Shown: positions 36,348 to 48,780, counted from the stretch's first letter. The stretch is DNA of 64,000 nucleotides from Promerops cafer (GCA_013398275.1 VZSE01014927.1:1164161-1228160); one strand, 5' to 3'. The notes: generated from the sequence alone by a model not told the origin. Translations and numbers: made by a program.

Positions 36348-39300
36348 CATTACCCATCAAACTCCATTGTCGTGAGCCACTACTATGCAATTTTTTGGTT
36401 CACTGTAGGTCAAGGATAACAAATATTTTTGATTGCATCTTATTTTCTTGGTGTCTTGGAGGGGGGAAAAGCAAACAGTTAATCTATTTCATTTTACTGA
36501 TCACCATCAGGAGTTCTGGATGGGTAATTTTGTGTTGTTACTCTGTCCCCATCTCATAAAATTTCATTTACTGCCTTTTTAAACAAATGATGACTCCAAG
36601 TCTATTTGTCACACAATAGCTCTCAAACATGCCAAACAATAACTATTACTATTCTTGGCTTGTTTGATCCAAATGGCATTTGCAGACATTATTCCTCCCT
36701 TCTCCTTGATATGACTTCAATAGAAACCTTTAAATAAATAAAACAAAACCCAGAGCAAACCTTGAAAACAATAAACCAACACACAAGACCTGGAAAATAA
36801 TTATAAAACAGTGGCTGTTACCATTATAAGTGGGGAAATCCAATTATGAGTTGTCAATATTGTTCTCCTTTCAATTACTTCAGAAAGATTCAGATGTGTA
36901 TCATTTTTAGGGTGATTTCATAGGCTTTGTCAAAAAGAAACAGAAATACTGTAGCTTAAAGAAGAGTTGACCCCCAAAATTCTTCTTCTACATAAACACA
37001 CAAATATACACACACAGATACAAAGACACAAACACAGAGTGGTCGATATCAATTTTCAAATGTTCTATTGATTTCAGTACCCCTGAATTTCAAGACAAAC
37101 AATAGTTTCTTTTGTAATTTCCATGCTTCTGATATAACTGCCATCATTGCTGACCTGTATGTTGTCAAATAATATTGATTGGACATGAAATGGAGCAAGA
37201 AGGGGCTGGCAGCAAGATGTGTGGTGGGAGGAGTGAAGACTATGGGTGTCCTCTCATTAACTAAAGGAATAAATGACAGGGATGTAACAACTTTATAGTG
37301 AAGTAGCTGTGAGAGCTGGGTCCTCAGGCTGGACTTGGATCTCTACTATGAATTTGGGACTCTTCTCTGTACCCCTGTCCCCACCCTCTCCCATGCTGGG
37401 TTCTTCTATCAGTTCAAACTACAGATTCATGGGAGGTTTTGAATTTTTAAATGCATTTCTAAATAAAGGCAGGGAAGGATACTTTTATGAGGGAACCACT
37501 GTGGGCTCCAGAACCACAGGTTTTCTCTCTGCTCTACCGGTGGCTGGTAAATCCAGAATCATGCTTCCAAATTGCTAAGAGTTCTGCATGGTCTCTTTGC
37601 ACCATCTTCATTCTCAAAAGTGTGGTTTCAATTTCTTTGTCTGCTATGTCCTTTAAATGGTACAGTTCTTATGATAAGTGATTAAGTCATTTCAAACAGC
37701 TCTTACAGGGACATGTCCTTGAGCTTCTGGAGGATGCTGGGCTACAGACACATTTCTGGAAGTGCTGTAAATGTGTCAAATGCCATAACTGAAGTTGCCC
37801 AACCCACAGACAAAGAGGGAAGCTTCAGGACTAAACTTCAGATCTCATTCTGGTGACTAGAGCCTTTAGTGGGATTGTCAGTCCTGAGATTTACTTTGCA
37901 GGACTCCATCCAGTATCTTGTGCTCTCTAAATCAATATTAAATCCAAAGTATCCTCATAATCATGTCTAAACTTGGAGTTATGGATATTTGAAAGAAGCC
38001 TCTGGCTCTCATGCAGAAAGGAGAATATTCATTCACTCGCCTAGACAACATGCTGACTGCTGTAATTATATTCTACCAGCTCAGATTTCTCCTGCAGTAT
38101 CTGCTGGCTTTGAAATCATTCTTAGCTTCCTGTCCTGAGCTGCTTTGTAGTATGGCTGTGTGTTTTAAATCATCTGAATCAGCCATGTATCTGCAGTGAT
38201 GATACCACAGCTGACTCATGCATTAGTGTACATACCTCAGCCCAATTAATCTTGCTCCAAGGAAACTGCATAAATAACATCTTATGACTACGTGTTATGC
38301 AGGATCTTTCATCCTAAAACATTTTAGTATGTCTTATTGGGCTATATGTACGTACACATATATACATTTATGTATATGTACACACAATGAGAAAGGAAGG
38401 GGCAGTAATGCAGTGTCAGGATCCAAATTCAGGTCACAGATGAAAAAAATCCAGCTTCAGGGTATTCTGGTAGTCTGCGCACTTATTTACACTAACATTT
38501 TGCTTAACTGACTTGATTAGGATTCAGAAGAATTTAGATGCAATATACCAGGTTAATCTATAGCATAGATATGAGCCTATGGGTAAAATCCTAGGCCCCT
38601 TTGGAGTCATTGTAGAAATTCCCAAAGGACAGAAAACTTCTTTCTGTCTAGGAATCATTCCCTTCGGCATGACAGTGCTCCCCTCACTGAAGTGGGAAGC
38701 AGCTACAAAGCTTTAATGAATGAAAAAGAATATAATATCCAGCTAAAACTAGAGTGGGAATTATAAGTAGGCAAATCAACCAACAGTTACTCAAATTTAA
38801 ATCTATTGAGGATGCTGGGGTTAATGACTAGTTTATGCACTACATTTCCTTCCTTTAATATTATTTTAATATTGTTGTATTTTATTTTAATTACATTCAA
38901 TCTTAGCTTTTCTGTTACTTTATAGAGGAAGCACATTTGTGCTCGCTAGCTTGGAAAAAAGCAAGAAGCAAATGTCAAACTTACACCACCACATGGGATC
39001 TAAAGCTTGGTTTAATTCTGGTTAAGACAGATCTAAATTAAAAGTACTTTCTTTTCCCTGTGGACTCCTTATTTAAAGATGACAGGTCCCCAAGTGTGTG
39101 TGTGTTTGTGAGACTAAATGTTTTACTGAAGGATCATGAGCAGAGCCCAAGAGAAAAGTAGATAAGAGAAACAAATAGATGTAATGGATTATTTCAGATA
39201 CTAAGACTTGTTTGAGTTTCCCACCCTCTTAAAATACATCTGTTCATCTTGTTCTGTTTGAAGAGGTCTTTTACCTTTCAGTGTGAGGATAGCAAACTAA

Positions 39301-40830
39301 CTATAAGAATCACATGGTACTTGGAGAATTGTGACATGCATGGGGAGAATCTGTTGTGGAAGTAACTGATCCCAAGTCTTTAAATTGTGTATTCTGGTAT
39401 ATGAGAAGGGAAATCTTGTACAATCTCAAAAAATCACTACTGTGTTCTCTAGGGATTTAGTTATTTAGGGACAGGGAAAGTTCTAAATATTCTGGAGACC
39501 TACCAAGATAAAAGTCTCAAGTATTAGATGTAGGTAGCTAACTGCTGAAACCGACTGTTCAAATTTTGCTGCATTTACAGGAATGTGTGCCAGTAAGGAG
39601 AAAATGGTTGAAAAAATAAAGATAAAGTAGATGTGAGCACAAATGTGAGCACAAGGCTGTTCAAATCTGCAGAAACATCTGACAGCTTGGGAAAGAAAGT
39701 TCTATGGATAAATTTTCCCCAATCCCTTAACTTCATGTGGTTGATGAATGGCATTCCTTCATAGTTTTATCAACAGAATGTAATTTTGGCCAGATCAGTC
39801 TGTCAACAAGGAACAACATCTAACCATTTTGTCCATATAAATAAATCACTTGCTCTTCACTATTTTTCTTTCTTTGTGGATGAAATGGGGCTATTAAATT
39901 GCCCTCTGCCTCCCAGCATAAGAATGGGGGAAGACGCTTCATTGTAACAAAGTACAGGGTGCAGGCAAAATTGCCTTCATACAAAGAACTAGAGGATGCA
40001 GAAGATGTAATGAAATGAATGCAAAGGAATCTTTGATTGCCCAGTGCCTGCTTTATGAAATGGATCTGTGGTAAAAGTGATGTTTTGTGGTTCAGATGTT
40101 GATCTCCCCAATATAAACACAGTAAACACACATGGTAAAATCACAGTGACTCTTTTACTCAAGGGTTTGAGACACCATTGTCACCCCTGACTAAGATGTA
40201 AGAAAGCTGTGAATGTTCACTTCAGTGGATATTCTTAGTTAAATGATGTCTACTTCTGATAGATGTGATAAGTTTCTAATTTCTCACAAAAAAAAAGAAA
40301 AATTATTGGGAAAACTCAGATGCATGTGAGAATGTGTGGGGATTAATCAAACATCTTTTCTGAGTTGTTTCCTCAAAGTCAGCATTATAGGAGGGCATTC
40401 CATCCCACTCCAGTCCTTTCTCCCACTCAAAGATTGCTAATTCGTTCCCCTTTCCACTACTTTTCAACCACTCATGGCCCCATCAAGAGAATCACAGAGG
40501 CTGGAGAACTTCTGCTAGTCTTAACTCCTTAACAGTATAAGCTCTGTGTCACCAAGTAAAGAAATGTGGTAGAAGATTAAGAATTGGGATTTCTCCAAGT
40601 CTATCCAGAACCTCCCCTATTTTTGTTGATCCAGGTTTGTGTACTTTCATATAGCTATGGGAACATCTTTGTCATGATCTGGCATTCCACGCAAAGAGAT
40701 GGGTGACTATAACTGTCTTTACATCCTTGCAGGTCCACAGATGTAGCCAGGACAGCAAACTGTGTCTTGGGTCAAGCAAGGACAGGAGTATTGGGAGTCT
40801 GTTTTGCCAAACAGTAAGCTATATGCAATC
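36348..40830. other. AT-rich unique DNA, no gene recognised
   Basis: There are short CA-rich microsatellite-like patches (about 36990-37040 and 38345-38390) and a perfect 12-bp tandem repeat at 39631-39654. Frames are at most 103 codons, with no domain. A weak CR1-like start near 40490 was not strong enough to call. Confidence 0.5.
39631..39654. repeat. Perfect 12-bp tandem duplication
   Basis: The unit atgtgagcacaa occurs twice in immediate succession without a mismatch. Confidence 0.9.
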
Positions 40831-40905
40831 ACAAAACAAACAAACAAACAAACAAACAAACAAACACAAACAAAAAACCCTACCAAAACCAAACCAAACT
40901 AAATA
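40831..40905 (+). repeat. (CAAA)n simple repeat
   Basis: About ten CAAA units decay into CAAACCAAAC-type sequence. The same repeat type recurs at 54906-54935 and 55840-56010. Confidence 0.9.
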
Positions 40906-42535
40906 ATAACCAATCAGTAAATTCATAAGGACCATGACTTACACATCATTAGATAAGCCAGGAGAAGGACTCACCAGGATACTTGGTAAATCACAGCAGA
41001 AAAAGAATTAGAGCTAGCTGTCTGTAACTCAGGGTATTCACAGGTCTTTGGATGGTACTTGTTCTCAGTACCAGGAGATCTCAGGCACTAAAACTCTTTG
41101 AAATTATTTTAACTCTCTACAGGGCTCTAAAACTTTAATGGATACAATAGCTAGAGTGATGAACACAACAGGACCAACTTTTACATCCGACTGCAGCATG
41201 CATTGAGGGTACAGGGCTTAATAGATGTAAATGAATACGTAAAAAAAGGTGAATACTTGAGTTCATGTTCTCAGAGCAAAACACATGCAAACTAGTCAGT
41301 TGAATTAAAGTTGCCTTTCTCAGGAAAACAGATTCCTCATTCTGGATTGCTTGAACCATTGCCACCTTCTTCCATTCATGGCCACAAATGCTCTTTCAAG
41401 TTTAGCTGAGTTGATAGTAGTAAGTTTGCTGTAATCTCAGTAGCTGGATCACAGTCTGGCTTCCCTCTGTGTTTATAGTCATTTAAATTCAGACCTCCTC
41501 AGTTGTGGATGACTGTACTAGCTTCAAGACAGTACATTGTTTCATGCATGGAAATGTTATATTTGTGCCCAGAATTTCTCAGAGGTGTTCATAAATGAAC
41601 TGAGAATGTCCACAGATTTGAGAAAGCTTCAGGCCAGTCTTTTAATTTTAGCCAGGCCGCCAAAGAAGAGGTTTTAATGAAATAAAGATAAAATAAGCTC
41701 TTTGGTACCTTCTACCTTTTACGCCTTCAATATATAAAAAAATCTGTACAAAATGAAACCATTTCTAGAAGAGGACTTGAGCTCAAGCCTGTCCAGATCA
41801 TCTATGCTATTGAGCTTCAGTACTAGGAAAGTGATGTAGGACAGATTCTTATGGGCCTAAATGTTGTACAATGGAGAGTTTGGACCTAGACACTTTAGTG
41901 ATAACTGGGCAAACACTGAGCACAGATTACTTCCATTAATCTAACTCTGCACCAAGCAGCTGACCATTGAACACTGGAGGCTCTTAACCTGAACCAGCTG
42001 TCCCTTAGACAAGAGCAAATATATCAGTTGCCTGCAACCTGTTTGCTGCTCTGGAAAAGAACCTGAGTGGGGTGAGGGAAGAGAAAATGACCCAGCCAGT
42101 AAGTCAGGCAGAGCGTCTCTCACTCTGGATGGTTGAAAGGCTGTGCTCTCCGGGCAGACACCCTAGGGAAGAATAATGGTTCCCTGTACCCCAGCCTTCC
42201 TCTCTCTGTATTTCTTGGTTATATTCCCCTCATTTTCCACACTCCCCCATCTTATTTGGCAGGTGTAGTTAATGTGAATACAAACTGTAAATGCCTTAGA
42301 GTTTGTTTTTTTTTTTTCATTGTTGTTGTTGTTGTGCTTTGTTTTGTTACTGCTTTTCTTCCTCACATCCCCAAAGAAACATCAAAGTACAAAGGAAAGA
42401 AGGCAATGCTAAGAACAGGAGTGAAAGCCAAACAAAAAGGCAGAGAGAAAAAAGAAATATATAGAGAGAAGAATAAAATAATCTAGTAGTGGCCCTGCAG
42501 AACTTTCTTCAAGGGGGTTAGGCTTCCTTCAGAGA
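40906..42535. other. Unique sequence, no gene recognised
   Basis: A GTT repeat after a T run at 42306-42336 is the only low-complexity feature. The 117-codon frame (42133-42486) runs through that repeat and is not considered coding. Confidence 0.5.
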
Positions 42536-42539
42536 AAGT

Positions 42540-42890
42540 TTAGATATATGTTTGTTTGTTTGCATTTTCAAATTGGGGCTGTTGGTGCACATTCAGAGGA
42601 GAACAAAAGCAATGCAAATTTCAGGGGAGGTGATCAGTGCAGCAGGCTGCTGACAGGGCCACCTGGCTACTGCAAGCAGCCCATTGCCCGCTGTGCTCAC
42701 CTGCTCAAATATTAACAACAAGGGGGAAGGCGGAAATGTATCAATTAAACATCAGGACTGTCTGAGCAGGAAGATGGATTGTTTTCAGGACAAAATGCAG
42801 GCAGTCGCATCCCCTGACTTCTGATCCTGCCTGCCAAACCCTCTGAATATTAACCTATCCTAAAGTGTTTTATCTCCCTCCTCATCCTTC
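42540..42890. promoter_or_regulatory. Candidate conserved enhancer-like element
   Basis: This repeat-free segment of balanced composition carries a perfect octamer, ATGCAAAT (42612-42619), CACCTG E-boxes (for example near 42660 and 42704), a forkhead-like AAATATTAACAACAA (about 42707-42721) and ATCAATTAAAC. Such a mixture is typical of developmental enhancers. The call is inference from motif density only. Confidence 0.33.
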
Positions 42891-43299
42891 CCTACCAAAA
42901 CGTGATTGTGACACATAAAGGGAACAGCATTCATTTTCCCAAAGTGAGGAACAGAGATTCACTATTAGCCCAGAAACAGATCTGCACTGACCGCAGCTCC
43001 AGTCCAGACTCTGGCACCTTCTACACATTTTCCTATTACCACAAATGCCTGGTTTTGATACATCAGCTTATGGGAAGTGTCTCCAAATTGTGGCACATTC
43101 GGTGAATGGGCATAAAAAGAAGTTAATCTCAAAAGTGTAAAGAAAAGGAATCTCATGCACAGTGACCTGGCTGGGTGATGGCTTGCTGTTCCGTGCAGCG
43201 CTGCCCAGGCTATGGGGAACATGCTGTCACCTACACAAATTGACCCCCAAGCTTGTCAGGCACTATGGCAGATGGTGAGAAATAAGGTGAATCCTTTCA

Positions 43300-43700
43300 G
43301 CTCTTACTGGTACCTTAATTTCATACCGGCCTCATTTTGGTTTGAATTTCAAGATATTTAAAACAGAACATTTTTGCCTCTTCAGCTGCACTATATAAAA
43401 TACTTGCTGACAGTTAAAATCTGCAGATAATTTACTCTACCCATATTTCTAAGGACTAATTACCTGTTTGTATAAAATGATGAAATCTCATTATATTAAA
43501 AAACAAAAAAATAAAACAAAAAAAAAAAACCAAAACCACCATTCATTTCATTACGCTATCCAATTACTGCTGTGCTTGTACAGTATTATGTTACTGCCTG
43601 ATCACAGGCTATTTACTGTACAGATGTGTAACTTTAATTAAACAAATGTAACTAGTCATACAAAGCAATGATAATTCAGAATGAAATTCTCAAGTACTAG
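43300..43700. promoter_or_regulatory. Candidate conserved non-coding element
   Basis: TAATTTCAT, GACTAATTACC, TTTAATTAAAC and TCCAATTAC motifs lie on both sides of an A-rich insertion at 43499-43535. No repeat family is recognised. The A-rich patch may be a recent interruption of an otherwise complex sequence. Confidence 0.28.
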
Positions 43701-44278
43701 CCATTGATCCTGAGTTTAGCTTAACCAGTGGAGGGTGATTTCAGGGTTTTGTCTTGCAGAAATATTGGTCTTTTGGTTTCCATAATATTTTTAAATGCAG
43801 TGATTGCTTGGAGTTCCAACCTAAAGCTGGACAAAAGGTTAAAACCAAGAATAATGTATTTTAAATCATTGTGATTATTTTTTCTATTTGTTGTGGTGAA
43901 ATCAGATAAAGAAAGGATGAGTGAGAACATGAAGCAGGGATATCTGAACAGAGAAGATTAAAAACAATTGAAAAGGAGAAGGGGAGCAAAGAATGACAAA
44001 ATCACTTGTCCAAGTACCCTCACTGAGTCAATTACACAGGAGAGGAACCTCTGGTCTCAAGAGGCCCAGAATATTGTTGTACCTTTTTACTCAGCTACAA
44101 TCATCACATATGACCAGCAGATCAACGGGGAGAAAAATACTGCTGACTTCCAAGAAGATTCTCTATTTTAAAACAGATGAGAAAATGGACAATAAAAAAC
44201 ATTTGCAAAGAAAACACATAAGAGGTTTTTTAAAGAGATTGAGTAGCATTGAACAATGCTACTTCTCACTGCAGGGAG

Positions 44279-44312
44279 ATATCTTGGTCTTGCACATATC
44301 TTGGTCTTGCAG
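44279..44312. repeat. 17-bp tandem duplication
   Basis: The unit atatcttggtcttgcac is repeated directly, with one difference at the last base (c versus g). Confidence 0.88.
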
Positions 44313-44753
44313 CTGAAGGAAGAATTCATGACTATATAAGGGTTCAGGTTGCTAATGTATTGATATTATATATGTTACTTATTTAACAGAACTTATAAAA
44401 TCAGAGTTTGGACCATCCGGCTTTCACGGACTCCAAACCACTATGCAAAGAGCAATTCTGTGTTAAGTCAGAAATATTATGACAGAAAAAAACCCTTCCT
44501 GAGCTGTTTGCCACAGCTTCCCACAAAGGAACTGCAGCAAAGATCTAAGAATGATGCAGCATTTCTAAAAAGAGAAACTTGCCACTACTCCAGTGGCATT
44601 GGCACCTGCTGAGGCTGTGTGTGAGTGCCACCTGCTGACCCCTGCATGGGGAGATGAAGCAGAACCCACTGGTCACCTCCCTGCTCCTTTGGGTCTGCAG
44701 ATGCTCCCCACCCCATTAAGAGCAAACCTGTTACTCTTCCCTGTCATGTAACA

Positions 44754-44760
44754 TATATAA
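44754..44760 (+). promoter_or_regulatory. TATA-box-like motif
   Basis: TATATAA followed by GGGAG lies in otherwise mixed sequence, resembling a core promoter. No gene, CpG island or LTR boundary is recognised around it, so it may be chance. Confidence 0.15.
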
Positions 44761-45390
44761 GGGAGATGCTTTCCCAGTTGTTCCCATTGCCATTTCCTGA
44801 AGATCTCACAAATGTAAAATCACTCATCCACTCTAAGATGCAATGATTTTTAAGCCAAAAGCCTTTTCCAGCACCCAAGCTTTACTTGCCATCTTGATGT
44901 GAGCCCAAAGTGTTCCTTAGGTCCTATGAACACGTCTGCTACGGATTCCTACAGCTAGGACATGCCTTCATAATATAATGTCTTCATAGTGTCACCTCCT
45001 TTTTCTTATGTCATATGGAAAAATTAGCAACATGGGACACCAAAATCTATGCATCCTATAATTTTTTGGTTATATAATACATGAAAGATGTTGCAGTAAT
45101 AAATCATTAACCTGAAGTTGAGTTTGACATTGGTATTGTCACTGAATCATTCAGTGACTCAGGTCTCTGTGAAAAGGGGAATGGAACAATTTCCTCTGTT
45201 TTCCTGATCTGGGTGGTCTGTGAGCTTGTTAAGGCAGGCACTTTTTCTTTTAATGCATTTCTCACAGAATCTGCCACAGCATGTTCCCTCTGGCATTGTG
45301 AGGACTGCACAGCTGCAGTACATACAAAAATATGGTAACATTAATTTAAAACTCTTTTGAGGACTCACATAATGCTCTTTTTGGAATTTC

Positions 45391-45425
45391 TCCTTCTTTT
45401 TTTTTCTTTTTTTCTTTTTTTCCAA
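45391..45425 (-). repeat. T-rich (poly-A on minus) low-complexity tract
   Basis: T runs are interrupted by single C bases. The tract explains the Lys-rich start of the minus frame at 45159-45425. Confidence 0.85.
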
Positions 45426-45734
45426 AAGTCTTCACAAGGGAAATTTCACTCAGAAAGAACAATAGGTACTAAATTAAGCTATGAAACCATTGGGAGACAT
45501 TCAACCACTTCCAGTAAATGTATTGATATCTATAAGCATGATCTAGCGGCTGTGGTCTAGAACTGACAAATCAGGAAAAAAAGAAAAATTGTCTCAACAT
45601 GCAGAGGGGCAGCATCCCACCTTGCTCACAGTCTTTACTTGTCAGAGTAAATATTCCTCATTCAGATTACCTTAATTTTTGGATCATCCAGAGCCTTCCC
45701 TACACAGCGTAGAGTCTAAACCAGAGCAGGGATT

Positions 45735-45895
45735 TGCTATCCTTGTCCCACATGCAGGAGCTAAAGGCCAGAGAGCTGAATGCACAAGTCCAAGACTGCA
45801 AATACGGCCACGCTGCCAAGAATGGGAATTGAACAGAGACCTTCCAGGGATTACACTGCAAAGGGACACAGACGCACCCTGAGCCAGTGGTATTT
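45735..45895 (+). mobile_element. Possible MIR-like ancient SINE
   Basis: The order of blocks resembles the MIR/CORE-SINE consensus: a 'gagctgaatgcacaagtccaagactgc' stretch where MIR has 'gttaagtgacttgcccaaggtcac', then 'tgccaagaatgggaattgaacagagaccttcc' (MIR: 'gcagagctgggaattgaacccaggtcttcc'), and finally 'caccctgagccagt'. MIR-type elements are rare but present in birds. The match is from memory and imperfect. An unrelated tRNA-like sequence or chance remains possible. Frames on both strands cross it and are not considered genes. Confidence 0.42.
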
Positions 45896-46374
45896 ACATC
45901 TGTTGGTCCTCTAATACCGTGTGATTGTGTTTGCACAGAGCTGAGCCCAGGTGAGCAGGCGCTGCCTTTTGGCTGGGCTCAAAGTCTGGGCCATGATGGC
46001 ACATGATGTGTATTTGTCCAGGTTTTAGTTGGCCCAGAACACATGCAGCGAGTGTGCTGGCTGCAGCCCTCAGTGTACAGCATCAGCACATCACAGCTAT
46101 TAAACTTCGGACTAAAGAGATAATTTTTTAAGAATTTCCTTCTTTAAGGCAGCAGTGGATGTCAAATAATAAATTTCTTCCTAAAAGCCACAGAACAAAG
46201 TGAGAAAGAAAAAAACTAACCATCCCTCCTTCCCACCTCCAAACAGCAACAAATTCCCACCCCTGTAGGCACCACATCTCCAGCCTTTAAATAAATAACA
46301 GCAGCAAGGCCAACCTTTCCATCTCCCCTATGTAAGAGGAGAAACATTCTGGCTTTGCCACATGTCCTGTAATT

Positions 46375-46615
46375 ATGGGTCGAACCCCTGTTCACAGGGG
46401 TATCGATCTGCTGCTAGCTGAGTCTAACTCATTAGGTATTCCTTCATTGTTTCCTATGCAAATTAAGTTAATGAGAATTAGGAACATAATGGAGCCCATT
46501 CACCGTTCTAGTTGGTGGAAAATGGGTTTGACTACCAATTTTCCATTACAGCTGTTTTGTAATTACTCTGGAGCACTCTGCATTCTAATGGAGATCCTGA
46601 GCTGATCTGACAGTC
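46375..46615. promoter_or_regulatory. Strong candidate conserved non-coding element
   Basis: This complex, repeat-free stretch has tightly packed motifs: an octamer ATGCAAAT (46456-46463) running into TTAAG, a homeodomain-type TTAATGAG (46468-46475), AGAATTAGG, and TAATTA (46560-46565). A short hairpin, acccctg/caggggt (46384-46401), precedes them. The texture is that of a vertebrate developmental enhancer. It ends abruptly at the T-rich and poly(A) sequence beside the next gap. Confidence 0.4.
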
Positions 46616-46666
46616 GCTTAGCTTTTTTTTCCCTCCTCCTCTCTCCCATCTTCTCCTTCTTACCAG

Positions 46667-46698
<32 letters not shown>

Positions 46699-46740
46699 NN
46701 NNNNNNNNNNNNNNNNNAAAAAAAGAAAAAAAGTGAGATT
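46667..46740 (+). repeat. Poly(A) tract interrupted by a 19-N gap
   Basis: A 32-base A run (46667-46698) meets 19 N (46699-46717) and continues as A-rich sequence. The frame shown on the minus strand through it is meaningless. The true tract length is unknown. Confidence 0.92.
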
Positions 46741-48415
46741 TTTTCCATTAAAGCTCTGGTGTTTGATTTCTACTGCAGTTAAAAAGAAAAAACAAAACCC
46801 TGCCCTTTATTTTTCCCCCACTGGAATAGCTTGCCCCTTTCTTTTTCCCTGAACTCTGATGTCAGGGTTGCTCTGCTTTTAGTGCTGGGGTTATTTTGCC
46901 CTGGAAAAATAAAAAAAAAAAGAAAACAATAAAAACAGAAAACCAAAATTAAACTGAAAGCATCATGGATTTTATTCTTTCACCCAGGTTTCTGAAGGAA
47001 ATGAGGCTTATCATGGTCAAAGAGCACACACATCTCTACCTATTTATCTGTCTGTCTCACTTTACAGACTGATTAGCTCATTTCAATCAAATTTAGCTAA
47101 GGGTTGGAGGTGTCAAGGATATTAAATTACTACGAGCTTCAGAAAAGAGGCATCTGAGTAGCAGAGAAACACTCTATGAGCATGGCCACTAAAGACAGGC
47201 TGCAGCATGAGCCCACTCTCATTAGAGTCGAAAGAGCCCAGAGAGATGGAATGCAGTTTTGAATATCTCAGCCCCAGGATCAAGGTTTGTACCTTCCCTG
47301 ACACAGCATGGTCTGGCCACGAGACACAATGCCAGCGAAAATCAGGCTTCATTAGTTCTACTGGACACAGAACCAGTCATTGTTAAGACACCAAGTCTAA
47401 AGCTACATTTAAAACTGCAAAAAAACTTCAAGGCTTCAAGCCTTGGAAGCTACTCTAAGCTATTTCTCTGCAGAACATATATTATTAATAATCTTAATTA
47501 CAACAGTGCGCATGGGCAAATCATGTATGGGGTTCTGCTGTGCAATTAGGGACTGAGTAAAAACCAAAGAGTAGCTGGTCCTGTCCCTATTAGATAAGTC
47601 ACAAATGAGGATGGGGAGATTTTGGACAGTATACTCATGGTGCCCCATCAAAGCTCTATCTCATCTCTGTTGAAAGTGGGAACAGCTACATTCAACTCAG
47701 ATATTTCTCTTCATCATGCAGGTCATTGTCACCCTGGAAACATTCTGAATACTAATGGTGGAGTTCCTTTTGTTTTTCTACTTCAGAAGAGAATGGCTGT
47801 CATGTGATCCTGAAATAATATAATTCTGAAGAATGATATAGCAATGAGAAGTCCTATAGTTTTCACATTGAAAAGAGAAAATTGCTAACACCAAAAAGTA
47901 TTTTTGCTATTAATAATAAATTTACATGGACAAAGATCATAAAAGGCTTCAGCACACATAAGAGTCTTGCACACTGCTGTGCTTAGAAAAACAGAGGCGG
48001 TTTCCTTACACAGTTCTTTCAAATTTTCTCTTTGGGCTTCATCTCAACTCTAGGGCTCTCCTGGTGTTCAATAAGGAAACAAGAGGGAGTAACAGCTCCA
48101 AATCCAGGGTCCACAGGCCAGAACAAGCCTGGATTGTTGTGCATGTTTACCAGTCCTTACTCCTTTTCGAAAGCTGGGCACATCCGATCCCACTTGGTTT
48201 CATTTCCAGCTAGTGCAAGACTTGTTTGAGTAAGCAGGAAAATCCCAATCTTTCTTCATGGGAGTAAATTGAGATTGAGAGTTGAGAAAGGATGAAGGCT
48301 ACAGGCAAGGAGGCACCAGGAATACAGCTGGATACCAGTCTACAAAACCAAATGAACACAAAGTATGTTCTACCATTTGGATTACAAGAGAGGTTTAATT
48401 GAAATGCACAAACCA
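46741..48415. other. Unique sequence, no gene recognised
   Basis: Mixed sequence with short frames on both strands (up to 96 codons at 47259-47549). No domain or repeat family is recognised. Confidence 0.5.
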
Positions 48416-48419
48416 AAAG

Positions 48420-48780
48420 ACCAAATTATGTAAAATTAAAAGTCCATTTTTATTATTTGACATGGAACAAATTGTAACTTTATATTGCCTTTAGATGCAA
48501 TTTTGTTCAATGAAATTAGATTAAGCTAAAATAAAACACGCCCTTTAAAGTGTAAGGATGAAATATTAGGACTTATTATGGGTGGAAAGAGATTTTGATT
48601 TCTCTAATAAATACTGAGGAAAATATTTGGTGGAAAGTACAGCCGCCTAATTTGCATTAATACAAATGAGAACTATTAAGTTTAGCTGATTAGCATATTC
48701 ATATGTACTGTAGGCACCACATTTTCAAAATAGTCTCTGATTACTAACCTAAAGTACTACATTTAAAAGCAGAAGTTTTG
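48420..48780. promoter_or_regulatory. Candidate conserved non-coding element
   Basis: An AT-rich but complex segment contains a reverse-orientation octamer ATTTGCAT (48650-48657) followed directly by TAATAC, plus a GATTAGCATATTCATATG cluster (about 48688-48705). No known repeat is present. Confidence 0.33.

Noticed and set aside
40485..40640. Possible CR1 3' end (antisense)
   Set aside because: Only a short 'gaatcacagaggctgg' start resembles CR1. The following sequence does not follow the family order.
40831..40905. Regularly spaced repeat as a CRISPR-like array
   Set aside because: The unit is four bases (CAAA) with no spacers, in a vertebrate context.
44754..44760. TATATAA as the promoter of a gene
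   Set aside because: No transcript, CpG island or LTR boundary can be identified nearby. It is listed only as a low-confidence motif.
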